Notes: generated by a model from the letters alone, not told the origin. Counted from the stretch's first letter, positions 25,703 through 36,582 are shown. The stretch is 64,000 bases of DNA from Candidatus Kuenenia stuttgartensis (GCA_945860915.1 CAMARR010000001.1:186001-250000); one strand, 5' to 3'. Made by a program: numbers and translations.

Positions 25703-27231
25703 CAGCCTCTCGCATTTTGGTCGTCCTAACTGATGGGGATCCGACTCTTGCGCGTTACCTCGACGAACTTCGTCGTGACGGCTGGCGTGTCTTGGCCACG
25801 GTACGCAAGCATGAAGTTAAGTCGCTTTTGAGTCGACATGAAGGTGCGATCTTCCTTCTTCGTTCTTCTGTGCTTCCGCCTTCCAAAGAGAACGAAGCAT
25901 TAGGTTCGTGCACCGTTGAAGGTAAGCGCCCTTATACCGTTCTATGCCGGTCCGCTGACTGCACCGTCGAATTCGATGGTGTAGATTGTGACATTTCCGA
26001 ACCATTTGATTTCGCCCGACTCAAGGCAGTTCTGCATCAAGCTTCGGGTGATGATCCCGTTGCGGAGGCGACGACCGCCTCTCTTCCAGAGTCGATTCAG
26101 CCCCAAGCGCTTAACCAACAAGAGGACGTCCGGATCGATGCGGCATCGATTGAAGATATAGGCGCACTGTCTCCGGCCGAAGCTGCCGAGCCTATTGGCT
26201 ATGCCGAGATTCGACTCCTCAGGTGGATTCGTCGATGTACGGAACTCGAACGCGACAAGGACAGCCTTCGGGCTGCGGCGATTCGTGCCCTTGTCAGTCT
26301 GACTGCGTCGTGCGAAGGCCGTCTGTTTCTTGCGTCGGAAGGAAAGGCCCCAAGGCTCGGCGATTGCATGGGAGTGGCGCGCGATGCCATCGATCTCCCC
26401 CGTGTGATCCGCTATGCTGCTGAGGCCTTTGAAGACAAAACTCCACGACTGGTCATGGGCATTCCACGCGACGGTACCGTTGGTGGACGGACGTCGTATC
26501 TCATCGTGCCGATACGACATGTCGATTCGGTTGCCGCCGTGGCTGTTCTGTCGGGGCGAGACGCACAGGTGCCGTACGGAATGGTAGATCTCGAAGTCGC
26601 TGACCACCTTGGTCGGCAATTGGGTGAGAATTTTGCTAACGCCGAACGTCAGGTCGAACTCGAACAGTGGGCACTCGTAGACAGTCGCACTGGCCTCTAT
26701 AGCCAAAAATTCTACGAGACTAACTTCGCGAAGAGCTTCTACAACGCGAAGCGTCACGGCGAGTCGCTAAGTTTGATGTTGATCGACTTAGACTTTTTCA
26801 AACAAGTAAATGAATCGCTTGGGTACGAGGGCGGGAATCAAGTTCTCAAGACCGTTGCACAGCTTCTATTCGTCAGCTTCCGAACGGGCGATCTGGTCTG
26901 CCGTTGGGGCGGCGATGAATTCGTCGTGATCCTGCCGAAGTCGGGCAAGTCGCCCGATGAGGGCCATACCGTCGCAGAGCGCATTCGGTCGTCGGTCGCA
27001 TCCTTGCGTATCGATGTCAAGGCCAACGGCCGCATTGAAACAGTCAGCCCTTCGGTTTCGATCGGCTACGCCACGTTTCCAACCCACGCGCGAGATCAGG
27101 TCGGCCTCTTCGCGGCCGCCAACGCGGCACTGACACGAGCGAAGAAAGTGAAGAACACCGTTTGCCTTGCTGAGCCGGTACAAGACATCGCTCCATCCGC
27201 CGCACCGCGCCGACTAGGACACTCTACTTAG
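25699..27231 (+). CDS. Diguanylate cyclase (GGDEF) with receiver-like and GAF-like domains
   Basis: The 510-residue protein makes the second messenger c-di-GMP from two GTP. The C-terminal GGDEF domain (about 325-490) has an intact active site, RWGGDEF at about residue 401-407, and an RxxD inhibitory site (RTGD) five residues before it, so product feedback inhibition is expected. The N-terminus looks like a degenerate receiver domain (RILVVLTDGDP). The middle (about 180-320) resembles a GAF-type sensor domain. It overlaps the preceding kinase-like gene as ATGA, and its last 8 bases overlap the convergent DUF4340 gene. A PilZ-domain effector lies at 41234. Confidence 0.9.
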   Translation: MTASRILVVLTDGDPTLARYLDELRRDGWRVLATVRKHEVKSLLSRHEGAIFLLRSSVLPPSKENEALGSCTVEGKRPYTVLCRSADCTVEFDGVDCDISEPFDFARLKAVLHQASGDDPVAEATTASLPESIQPQALNQQEDVRIDAASIEDIGALSPAEAAEPIGYAEIRLLRWIRRCTELERDKDSLRAAAIRALVSLTASCEGRLFLASEGKAPRLGDCMGVARDAIDLPRVIRYAAEAFEDKTPRLVMGIPRDGTVGGRTSYLIVPIRHVDSVAAVAVLSGRDAQVPYGMVDLEVADHLGRQLGENFANAERQVELEQWALVDSRTGLYSQKFYETNFAKSFYNAKRHGESLSLMLIDLDFFKQVNESLGYEGGNQVLKTVAQLLFVSFRTGDLVCRWGGDEFVVILPKSGKSPDEGHTVAERIRSSVASLRIDVKANGRIETVSPSVSIGYATFPTHARDQVGLFAAANAALTRAKKVKNTVCLAEPVQDIAPSAAPRRLGHST

Positions 27232-29050
27232 GCGTTAACGCGTCGATGAATGGGTCGATGTCGCGCCGTTCGGTCGCGAAGATGAACCCAGGCATGGAGT
27301 CCGGATAGTCACCCCAAAGCCCACCATCGCCGTCATCAGTTCCAACGCGCCATGTGTACCAACGTCCAATCTGGGGTGTGAGCGTTAACTCGGCCTCGTT
27401 GCGTTGGACGGTATCCTTCCACCGTATGGTGAATCTCGGTGTCGTGAGGCCAAAATTCTGGGGTTGGCCCAAGCCCTCATAACGCTTGGCTGAGAGCCCC
27501 GTAATTTTCCCTAGGATCGGGTCCAACTGTTCCGAAGGCGCGGGAATGCCATCGGGATGTTCCGGGCTGGTTAGCGTGAAACCGAATCTGCCCTGCCCAA
27601 TTGAGGTGGCGCGCATCGCAACCGAACGGCCCATTGCGTCGGTGACTTCAACGTCTGTGATTGACCATGGCGCCGTTGTATTAAGTTGACGACTGACAAC
27701 CGTCCACCAAGGGATCTCAAATGCTGAAAGGGCCAACTTTCTCAAGGAACCCGAAATGCCGTGTGAAGCCGTAAACCGCAGGCCGTCATCAGGGCCCTTC
27801 CCGATTTTTATGGTTGCCGATGTTGGAGGTGAGCCGTTCTTTGAGACGGAGTATGCGATTTCCCACTCAATGGTTGCCGGACCTTCGTCCGACAGCTTCA
27901 TGGCGTCCGTTACGGCAATCGATTCCATCAGTCGGGCGCCCGCTAGTCTGTCAAGCGGAAGAGCTGGCTTTCGCCCGTTGAGATCCGTCCACCCCGATTC
28001 ATCGGGAGGTTCGTAGAACCAACCACCCGCGATCCTTCGGTACGCTACTCGTGCCGCGCCGGCTCGACGCCATTCCACTGAAACTAGATCCTCAAGATCG
28101 CAGTCAAACAATCGACGGCTTCTCAAGTCGAGCGATGACCCGACGAACAGGTCGGGGATCTCCGAGGTGCAGGGAACCCAAGGCGTCTCCTTGGAGGCCC
28201 GTAGCCATGCCCTTGGTCCGTCGTAGGCGACCTCATAGCGCCGCTTGAGAGTGGAATTCGCCAGCTCCACTTCAACCACCATGAACCGCGCGTTGGTCGG
28301 GGGCTGCGAGTCACCGTCTCCACAGGCAAGCGTGACTGAAAGCGCGGCCAAGCGATCGCCATGCGTTTGGTCGGCGCGCCCGAGTGAAGGGTCCGTCATA
28401 AGCCAGCGTCCGGACTCCTTCACCAGGCGCGCGGCGACATTGCCATCACGGACGAGCGCAACGGAGCGAACGTGCGCCGGCTCAGCCGCGATCATGCGTC
28501 GCTCGCGCCATTCGCCGGGCGGACGCCGTAGCTCCGTCAGGACGGCTTTGTCGACGACACATGGAGGCCAGTCTTCGCCCACACGCAAAACCACGCCGGA
28601 GGCGTCGATGTCAAATCCGAAGACGGCCGTAAATGACCCGGACGAGGTGATCATCGTGAGGACATCGCCCTGTGTGGGGATTAGGCCCAATTGTCCTGGC
28701 TGATTAGGGGTCGACTCGGGTAGACGACGAATGAACGTCGCGTCACGTAACACCTCGAGCAACGAAAGACAGCGATCCGTTCTTGCCGGAAGTCGGCGAC
28801 CATTCTCGAGAGACTGCGCAACAATGGACCAAGTCTCGTCATCAGAGCGCATTAGCCTAAAGGGAAAGACCTTCGGACTGCGCGCCTCGCCCGGGACGAA
28901 TCTAATCTCAGTGAGTTCGCGTAGGTTCACGGTGGCGAACGCGCGCCGTTCCTCAGGTGCCGTGGGTAGATCGTCGCGCTGCAGCCACTTCACAACCGCC
29001 GCAAGCGACAACAACAGGACTAGCAGAACCAATGTGGTCTTGACCGACAT
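27224..29050 (-). CDS. DUF4340-domain membrane-anchored protein of a Gld-type ABC system
   Basis: The 608-residue protein has one N-terminal membrane helix (TTLVLLVLLLSLAAVVKWL) and a long periplasmic region with repeated beta-rich segments as in DUF4340 proteins (for example TEIRFVPGE and the repeats near VRSVALVRDGN). DUF4340 proteins are usually the last gene of operons with GldA/F/G-like ABC components, as here. Function is unknown; it may be the extracytoplasmic partner of the exporter. ATG 29050 is chosen since it overlaps the previous gene's TAA (TAATG) and begins directly at the membrane helix. An earlier in-frame start at 29125 lies inside the previous gene. Confidence 0.82.
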   Translation of the reverse strand: MSVKTTLVLLVLLLSLAAVVKWLQRDDLPTAPEERRAFATVNLRELTEIRFVPGEARSPKVFPFRLMRSDDETWSIVAQSLENGRRLPARTDRCLSLLEVLRDATFIRRLPESTPNQPGQLGLIPTQGDVLTMITSSGSFTAVFGFDIDASGVVLRVGEDWPPCVVDKAVLTELRRPPGEWRERRMIAAEPAHVRSVALVRDGNVAARLVKESGRWLMTDPSLGRADQTHGDRLAALSVTLACGDGDSQPPTNARFMVVEVELANSTLKRRYEVAYDGPRAWLRASKETPWVPCTSEIPDLFVGSSLDLRSRRLFDCDLEDLVSVEWRRAGAARVAYRRIAGGWFYEPPDESGWTDLNGRKPALPLDRLAGARLMESIAVTDAMKLSDEGPATIEWEIAYSVSKNGSPPTSATIKIGKGPDDGLRFTASHGISGSLRKLALSAFEIPWWTVVSRQLNTTAPWSITDVEVTDAMGRSVAMRATSIGQGRFGFTLTSPEHPDGIPAPSEQLDPILGKITGLSAKRYEGLGQPQNFGLTTPRFTIRWKDTVQRNEAELTLTPQIGRWYTWRVGTDDGDGGLWGDYPDSMPGFIFATERRDIDPFIDALTPK

Positions 29051-30669
29051 TAGCGTCGCCTCCGGAGGTGAATGACGAACCCTATGAGCGCGAGCAGTAC
29101 CGGTATCACAACAACGAAAATCCACCTAAATCCAGAGATGAGTCCGTCGGTCAATTCAATGCGAGACCCAAGCAGATCTCGATCAGCGATCCCCCCGATG
29201 ACTGCGGTACGTTCCGACAGCCAGTTGAGAGCATTCAAGACGAAGTCGCGGTTGCCGTAGTTGCCGCCAATAGTCAACAGGTCTGGTTGTAGTATCTCGG
29301 GAGTGCCCACGACCACGACACGGGACTCGCGGCCGGAGGAACCAGGCCTTGTTAGGGCGGATGCGAGCATCGGAGAAGCACTGGTGACACGTTTCCCAAG
29401 GTCGGGAGTGGCTTTGTCGTCCGACAGGTTGAAATCGACCGGTGCTACCTTCGAATCCGCCGATCCGCGCAAGAGCGGTATTCGCGAGACACCCTGACCC
29501 CGAACTTTGTCGTCAACCGAGATTGGACGCACGGTCCCAAGGAACAACGTGGATCGATCCTTGATCCCGATATCGATCGGATGCAGCCCCACTGCAAGTC
29601 GGCTAGATTCGATTAGGAAGGTGTCGGGTTGGCCTGCGCGCTTGTTGGGAGGATCCTCGACCACCAATGGCGGAAGCTTGACCCCATACGGCTCAAGCAA
29701 CGCAACGTAGTCTTCGGCTCGACTCCAGTCTCCAAGCAACAACGTCCGTCCACCAGCTGCATCAAACTCGCGCAGCTTCTCTGCCTCGGACGGATCCAAC
29801 TTGCCACCTAGGGCCGGGAGAATAAGTAGAGGGCATTCATCGGGCACTCCATCGCGGAGCCGAAACGACACCACCTCATATCCAAAACCTTTGAGAAACT
29901 TCAAGATCGGTAGAAACGCGGTGGACTCGGGCTCGAGCGCGCTTTTGGCTCCACGAGGGACAGCAACTGAAGTACTTTCCCCCGACGAGACCGATTTTAG
30001 GGACGAAGTCAGTACCGCCTGAATCTGCCACGGTCCAAGAATCTCCGGGAAGACGGCAGGACGGCGTGGATCGGGTGGGAAGAATCCCCATTCGGTTCGC
30101 GCAAGCCAGTCAATCGGAACGACACGCTCTCGCGACCCGCAGCGGAAGATGACTTTATTGACCATCTCATCCGCTGGTTTTCCATGGAAGTCTGCCGCAA
30201 TCTTAAGCCGCGCTAGATCTGCATCCTTCTCGATGACGTCGATTCGAATGTTCGCATTTCTTCGCGACCATTCCTCAAGAACCGTTCCCGCTCGAACCAT
30301 GAACTCTAGAAGTATCGGTCGGTAATGCCGATCATAGACGTCCATTCGCGGCGTGCCCGAGAGGTCTTGGACACGCGACTTGCGATCTTGATCAATTCCA
30401 ACAACCAAAGTGACCCGCACCGGCTCCTTGATCGAATCGACAACATTCGCCGCCGCAGGATCGAGGCTGAATCGGCCTCCCGACGTGATGTCCTTTCGAA
30501 GCGGGATGCGGTATGAGAGATCAGCAACCAAGGTCACAAATCCTGCGGCCACCGCTGCACCGAGGACGCAGATCAACACGACGTTAATGAGAATCGCGAA
30601 GCGCTCGGTACGTGTGAAACTACCGCGCGAAACGCTCGACGGCTCTGGTTTCGGGCTTGGAGTCGTCAT
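29050..30669 (-). CDS. GldG-like ABC transporter auxiliary protein
   Basis: The 539-residue membrane protein has N- and C-terminal transmembrane helices (about 25-48 and 505-528) around a large extracytoplasmic part. This matches the GldG/ABC-type auxiliary family, with features such as DVIEKDADLARLKIAADFHG and LLLGDWSRAEDYVALLEPYGVKL. In gliding bacteria GldG acts with GldA and GldF; in other phyla the complex is an exporter of unknown substrate. The start ATG 30669 overlaps the permease stop (ATGA) and has GGAGG five bases before it; a GTG at 30675 is two codons earlier. Confidence 0.82.
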   Translation of the reverse strand: MTTPSPKPEPSSVSRGSFTRTERFAILINVVLICVLGAAVAAGFVTLVADLSYRIPLRKDITSGGRFSLDPAAANVVDSIKEPVRVTLVVGIDQDRKSRVQDLSGTPRMDVYDRHYRPILLEFMVRAGTVLEEWSRRNANIRIDVIEKDADLARLKIAADFHGKPADEMVNKVIFRCGSRERVVPIDWLARTEWGFFPPDPRRPAVFPEILGPWQIQAVLTSSLKSVSSGESTSVAVPRGAKSALEPESTAFLPILKFLKGFGYEVVSFRLRDGVPDECPLLILPALGGKLDPSEAEKLREFDAAGGRTLLLGDWSRAEDYVALLEPYGVKLPPLVVEDPPNKRAGQPDTFLIESSRLAVGLHPIDIGIKDRSTLFLGTVRPISVDDKVRGQGVSRIPLLRGSADSKVAPVDFNLSDDKATPDLGKRVTSASPMLASALTRPGSSGRESRVVVVGTPEILQPDLLTIGGNYGNRDFVLNALNWLSERTAVIGGIADRDLLGSRIELTDGLISGFRWIFVVVIPVLLALIGFVIHLRRRR

Positions 30670-31403
30670 TGCCACCTCCGCGACTCAAGCGTTCGTGTAG
30701 CAAACAACAGAAGTGCTGCCGTCACACTCAACTGATAAGCGATATTCACCGCATCGAGAATACCGCGCGCTGCGTCGCGCATCTGCGACTCGAGGCTCGC
30801 CTTCGTCAAGGCGCGCGCAAGGAGATGATCTTCTGAAAGCGTCTGAAGAACAACGGAAGGCAGGAACCGAAGGAGAAGGCAGAATGCCATGGCCAAGAAG
30901 CCAGCCAACATCTGCGATGACGTGAGGCTTGATGCGAAGGTACCGGCGGCAAGAAAAATTGAACTGGTTCCAACGAGTCCGAGCCACGCCGAGAACATCT
31001 GGCCGGCATCCGGTCTTCCGTCAGCAGCCAGCCCAATGAGCGGCCAGAGTGCAACTACTGTCGCTCCGAGCGCATGGACGCACCAAGCGGCGACGAACTT
31101 GCCAACCACGACTTCAGCATCCGATACTGGTGCCGTTACAAGCGCTTCGAACGTGCCTGATCGGCGCTCTTCACTAAGAAGTCGCATCGAGAGCATGGGT
31201 GCCAAGTACATCTGCATCCCAAGCCAAATTCCGCACGACAACATGGTAAAACCAGATAGATCGCCACTCGATGCAACAAGTGCATTGCCGGACGCAAGCC
31301 ACGCGGAGAGTGCGAGCGCTGAGCCCAACGTAATCCAGGTCACAGGTGTAACTGCAAATGCCAACAACTCGCGACGCGCGATGATTCCAGAACGACCGAT
31401 CAT
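30666..31403 (-). CDS. ABC-2 type permease (GldF-like)
   Basis: The 245-residue protein has about six hydrophobic helices. The cytoplasmic segment EERRSGTFEALVTAPVSDAEVVVGKF is the hallmark of ABC-2 permeases related to GldF. It would form the membrane channel for the ATPase encoded just upstream, with which it overlaps by four bases. Substrate unknown. Confidence 0.86.
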   Translation of the reverse strand: MIGRSGIIARRELLAFAVTPVTWITLGSALALSAWLASGNALVASSGDLSGFTMLSCGIWLGMQMYLAPMLSMRLLSEERRSGTFEALVTAPVSDAEVVVGKFVAAWCVHALGATVVALWPLIGLAADGRPDAGQMFSAWLGLVGTSSIFLAAGTFASSLTSSQMLAGFLAMAFCLLLRFLPSVVLQTLSEDHLLARALTKASLESQMRDAARGILDAVNIAYQLSVTAALLLFATRTLESRRWQ

Positions 31404-32275
31404 GCGTCCGCTCCCGTGGTCATGCGGGCAAATGCCACTTCTAGACCCTCACGCTCCGGCGCCAATTCGATGATCTGTCCACCTGCCTTGAGCGCGCGCG
31501 CAGCAGCCGAAGAAGCCTCCTCTGCGTCTTTGAAAACCGCGAAGCTGGTTCCATCAGAGCGAGACTCCCCATTGGGAAGGTCTGTACCCCTGACGGTGAG
31601 CCGCACTCCACCACCACGAGACATTGACTGAAGCGGACCGGCGTTCAGGACACGCCCACGGTGAATCACGACTACGGTGTCACAGGTTGCCTCAACCTCG
31701 GGAATGATGTGAGTCGAAACGAACACCGTGCGGTCAGCACCGAGTTCCCTGACTAGCGCGCGCACTTGGAGGCGCTGGGCTGGATCGAGTCCAGACGTCG
31801 GTTCGTCCAAAATGAGAACCTTCGGTCGGTGCACAATCGCGTCCGCGATTCCGACCCGCTGGCGATATCCTTTGGAAAGTGAACCGATCGGCGCATTCAG
31901 AACATCGAGGACATCGCAACGGGACGCAGCAGCAGCAATCGCCGAGGCGACATCCCGTGCCGCAACACCCTTGAGCCGGGCTCGAAAACTCAAGTACTCG
32001 CCTACCTTCATCTCGAGGTGAAGCGGAACCGACTCGGGCAAGTAGCCGATGGTTCTTCGCACCTGTTCGCTTTGGCGCACCACGTCGAAGCCGGCGACCG
32101 ATACGGTGCCAGATGTTGGCGGCAGAAAGCACGAGAGCACCCGCAACGTCGTGCTCTTTCCTGCCCCATTCAGCCCGAGGAATGCCGTCACGGAGCCGCC
32201 CTTCACAGAGAAGGAGATTCCGTCGAGGGCAGTGTGTCCTCCGTAGCGTTTTACGAGCCGATCGACCTCAATCAC
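31400..32275 (-). CDS. ABC transporter ATP-binding protein (GldA-like)
   Basis: The 291-residue ATPase has Walker A GLNGAGKST, Q-loop region GYLPES, signature SLSKGYRQRVG (LSGGQ variant), Walker B VLILDEPTSGLD and switch His in STHIIPE. The start is placed at GTG 32275 because MIEVDRLVKRYGG matches the family beginning; the longer frame from 32347 adds unrelated residues. It heads a four-gene operon (ATPase-permease-GldG-like-DUF4340) in which every junction overlaps. It lies downstream of the dnaK terminator and needs its own promoter. Confidence 0.92.
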   Translation of the reverse strand: MIEVDRLVKRYGGHTALDGISFSVKGGSVTAFLGLNGAGKSTTLRVLSCFLPPTSGTVSVAGFDVVRQSEQVRRTIGYLPESVPLHLEMKVGEYLSFRARLKGVAARDVASAIAAAASRCDVLDVLNAPIGSLSKGYRQRVGIADAIVHRPKVLILDEPTSGLDPAQRLQVRALVRELGADRTVFVSTHIIPEVEATCDTVVVIHRGRVLNAGPLQSMSRGGGVRLTVRGTDLPNGESRSDGTSFAVFKDAEEASSAAARALKAGGQIIELAPEREGLEVAFARMTTGADA

Positions 32276-32305
32276 ATCATGATTCCATGAGCCATGAACA
32301 AAGCA

Positions 32306-32337
32306 GCGGGCGGCTAGGATTGTCCCTTGCCGCCCGC
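32306..32337 (-). terminator. Terminator after dnaK
   Basis: GCGGGCGGC (32306-32314) pairs perfectly with GCCGCCCGC (32329-32337) with a 14-base loop. On the reverse strand the stem is followed by TGCTTTGTT. It lies 47 bases after the dnaK stop and 30 bases before the ABC ATPase start, separating the two units. Confidence 0.7.
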
Positions 32338-32383
32338 GCGAGGTCAACGCCCTTGCAGTGATTACATCACTTCGGGCACGGAC

Positions 32384-34294
<1,911 letters not shown>

Positions 34295-34342
34295 GGTTTG
34301 CTCTCCGGGGATCCCATTAAGGGACCGCCCAATCCCCGAACT

Positions 34343-34358
34343 AGCAATCGTGGTGCCA
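34343..34358 (-). promoter_or_regulatory. Sigma-54 (-24/-12) promoter of dnaK
   Basis: The reverse strand reads TGGCACCACGATTGCT, a full match to TGGCAC-N5-TTGCW with the GG and GC 12 bases apart. Transcription would start near 34331, leaving a 37-base leader that includes the ribosome-binding site. One base distinguishes it from the promoter at 1480-1495. Confidence 0.85.
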
Positions 34359-34433
34359 CACTCCCGAACCCAACCCCCCTATCCGTTTACATCCAAAACC
34401 CGCTGTGCGCAGGCCGGACACATGCGGCGAGTT

Positions 34434-34479
34434 GGACGAAACGTCCGAGTCCCCACTGCCCGCCTGACAAATTGTCAGG
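34434..34479. promoter_or_regulatory. Two dyads upstream of the dnaK promoter, candidate activator sites
   Basis: A 17-bp perfect palindrome with odd centre (CCTGACAA-A-TTGTCAGG, 34463-34479) and a second dyad (GGACG-AAA-CGTCC, 34434-34446) have centres 31 bases apart, about 109 and 140 bases upstream of the predicted dnaK start. This is typical enhancer spacing for a sigma-54 activator. The first dyad begins four bases after the activator gene's stop, so it could be an intrinsic stem, but no T-run follows it. Confidence 0.55.
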
Positions 34480-34483
34480 TCGA

Positions 34484-35902
34484 TCAGGTAAAGCCGTACT
34501 CGCGGAGCTTGCGATAGAGCGTCCGCTCCGAGATGCCAAGCGCCTTCGCAACCTTTGAGCGGTTGCCCTCGTGGCGCTTGAGGTTCAGTCGAATCAGTTC
34601 TTGTTCGACTTTTTCCAATGTCATCCCTTCGAAGGCCTCGAAAGGAACCACGGCGCCAGTTGACTTGATGTCCGGAATCCCTGGAACGATGTCTTCTACC
34701 CGAATCCGGTCATGGCGCGCAACCAGCACCATGGTCTCGATTGAGTTCTCGAGTTCGCGGACGTTTCCAGGCCAGTCATGTTGCATGAGGATCCGCAGCG
34801 CATCCGGATCCATGCCCGATATCTTCCTATTGTGCCGAGCGGAAAACTGCGCAACGAAACGCTCCACAAGGAATGGGATGTCGCCGCGACGTTCGCGCAA
34901 CGGTGGAACATAAATGCTGAAAACTTTTAGTCGATAGTAGAGATCTTGGCGGAAATTGCCTTTTTTGACTTCCTGCTCTAGGTCCTTGTTCGTTGCCGCA
35001 ATGAGCCGCACGTCAACGTCCACTGGAACGTTGCTGCCGACGCGCGTGATTTTGCGCTCCTGAAGGACTCGCAGCAGTTTCACCTGAACTGGGAGGGGCA
35101 TGTCCCCTACTTCGTCCAGAAACAGCGTGCCTCCGTCGGCAAACTCGAAACGGCCTTCGCGAGTTCCCAACGCTCCGGTGAAGGCACCCTTTTCATGGCC
35201 AAACAACTCGCTCTCGAGGAGATTCTCCGACAACGCAGCGCAGTTGAGGGCGACAAACGGCCGGTGGCGACGAGGCGAGAGTCCGTGGATTGCTTTGGCG
35301 ACTAGCTCCTTACCGGTGCCACTCTCGCCGAGAATCAGTGCCGTGGCGCTCGTAGGCGCGACAATGCTGACAAGCTCGAACACCTTCATCATGGAAGGCG
35401 TAGTTGCAACGATCTCGCCGATGCCGGCCGGCACCTCGACGGGTAGATTCGCCGTGTCGTTGCTTATGGCCGACTTGTCAGATTTCGATGTGGGATTAGG
35501 CGCCGCTGATACAGAAGTCCGGCCGCCCTGTCGACCCGCGATCACAGCCTTATCCACCACCTGACGGACATGAGTCAGATCCAATGGCTTGGTGAAATAG
35601 TAGGCTGCGCCACGGTGCATGGACTCGACCGCGTCCTCGATACTTGCCGTAGACGAAATGAACATGACCGCTGGCGATGGTTCTAACTCCTTCGCGCGTG
35701 TCAGGATCTCGAGTGCCTTGCGCCCACCGATTCCGGCGTCAACCAAGACGACCGCAAACGTGCCCTGCTTGAGTGCGGCGAGGGTGTCCGGCACCGCACT
35801 CGCTCGTTCTACTTTGTAGCCGGCTCGGGAAAGCGCTGCCGCGAGTGCATCCCGATGCGCGAGGTCAGCATCAGCAACCAAAATTCGAGGGATATCGCTC
35901 AC
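34484..35902 (-). CDS. Sigma-54-dependent response regulator (NtrC family)
   Basis: The 472-residue activator comprises a receiver (acceptor Asp in VVLVDAGIGG near residue 55, Ser/Thr in FISST, Lys in FTKPL), a Ser/Pro-rich linker, an AAA+ domain (about 160-400) with GESGTGKE, the sigma-54 contact loop GAFTGA and Walker B TLFLDEVGDM, and a FIS-type HTH at the C-terminus (NRSKVAKALGISERTLYRKL). Its start overlaps the kinase-like gene's stop by four bases, making a two-gene unit. The next gene downstream is dnaK behind a sigma-54 promoter with two dyads, so dnaK is its most likely target. Confidence 0.94.
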   Translation of the reverse strand: MSDIPRILVADADLAHRDALAAALSRAGYKVERASAVPDTLAALKQGTFAVVLVDAGIGGRKALEILTRAKELEPSPAVMFISSTASIEDAVESMHRGAAYYFTKPLDLTHVRQVVDKAVIAGRQGGRTSVSAAPNPTSKSDKSAISNDTANLPVEVPAGIGEIVATTPSMMKVFELVSIVAPTSATALILGESGTGKELVAKAIHGLSPRRHRPFVALNCAALSENLLESELFGHEKGAFTGALGTREGRFEFADGGTLFLDEVGDMPLPVQVKLLRVLQERKITRVGSNVPVDVDVRLIAATNKDLEQEVKKGNFRQDLYYRLKVFSIYVPPLRERRGDIPFLVERFVAQFSARHNRKISGMDPDALRILMQHDWPGNVRELENSIETMVLVARHDRIRVEDIVPGIPDIKSTGAVVPFEAFEGMTLEKVEQELIRLNLKRHEGNRSKVAKALGISERTLYRKLREYGFT

Positions 35903-36582
35903 AAGACCGAAGCCTTGGTCATGTTGACCGAAACGCAGGTGCCGTGCCCCACCATGCTCGTGCAGGTAACACTTGCGCCATGCGCTTCGAGCGCCCTTAA
36001 GGCGAACCCAAGTCCTGGACGATCGCCAGGCCCCTCGGAATAACCGGCGTCAAACAACCTTTGCGCATCGGATTCCGACATTCCGGCTCCGGTGTCAATA
36101 ACAAGCAATGTCCATGTATCGCCGTCACGACGCGTCGTGACGGTCAGAACGCCGCCTGCCCCCATCGACGAAATGGCGTGGCGAATGAGCGTTCCAAATG
36201 CTTGGAGCATGACCGCGCGATCTGCGCCGACTTCAAAGGTGGTTGAATCAAGATAGACGCGAAGGTCTACCGGACTTGACTGCAATGCTTCCTTAGCACC
36301 TGCGAGAGCTTGCTCGACCACGGCGTTGAGGTTGGAGTTGACGCGTTCGAGTGTCGGTTCCGACATTAATCGCTCGTAGCCGACCACAAGACGCTCAGCC
36401 CGACGAAGCTCATGAGTCAAAACATCCAAAATTTCCGATACCGGTCGGTCTCCTGCAATATTGGCGCGATGCAGTTCCTGTCGGAGGGACCCGAGGCTCA
36501 AGCTCATGGCAGATAGAGACGTGCGCATGCCGGCCGCGAGTGCGGGCAACAAAGTCGTGCTTGTGGAACGATCCGTGCTCAT
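35899..36582 (-). CDS. Histidine-kinase-like ATPase protein without the phospho-accepting His
   Basis: The 227-residue soluble protein has the layout of a kinase core: dimerisation helices (about 10-75) and a HATPase_c domain (about 90-225) with G1 box DTGAGM and G2 box GLGFALRALEAHG. The H-box aligns as AAGMRTSLSAMSLSL against AHELRTPLSAI, so the His position is Ala17. The N-box also lacks its Asn (LIRHAISSMG). It has no sensor domain. It may therefore be a pseudokinase, phosphatase or anti-activator for the adjoining regulator. ATG 36582 is chosen because GAGG lies about seven bases before it; an in-frame GTG at 36627 is also possible. It is divergent from the TsaC fusion gene. Confidence 0.78.
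   Translation of the reverse strand: MSTDRSTSTTLLPALAAGMRTSLSAMSLSLGSLRQELHRANIAGDRPVSEILDVLTHELRRAERLVVGYERLMSEPTLERVNSNLNAVVEQALAGAKEALQSSPVDLRVYLDSTTFEVGADRAVMLQAFGTLIRHAISSMGAGGVLTVTTRRDGDTWTLLVIDTGAGMSESDAQRLFDAGYSEGPGDRPGLGFALRALEAHGASVTCTSMVGHGTCVSVNMTKASVL

Noticed and set aside
34295-34483. CIRCE or sigma-32 element before dnaK
   Set aside because: No TTAGCACTC/GAGTGCTAA pair or CTTGAA/CCCCAT-T pair was found; the GAGTG near 34360 is part of the sigma-54 promoter flank.
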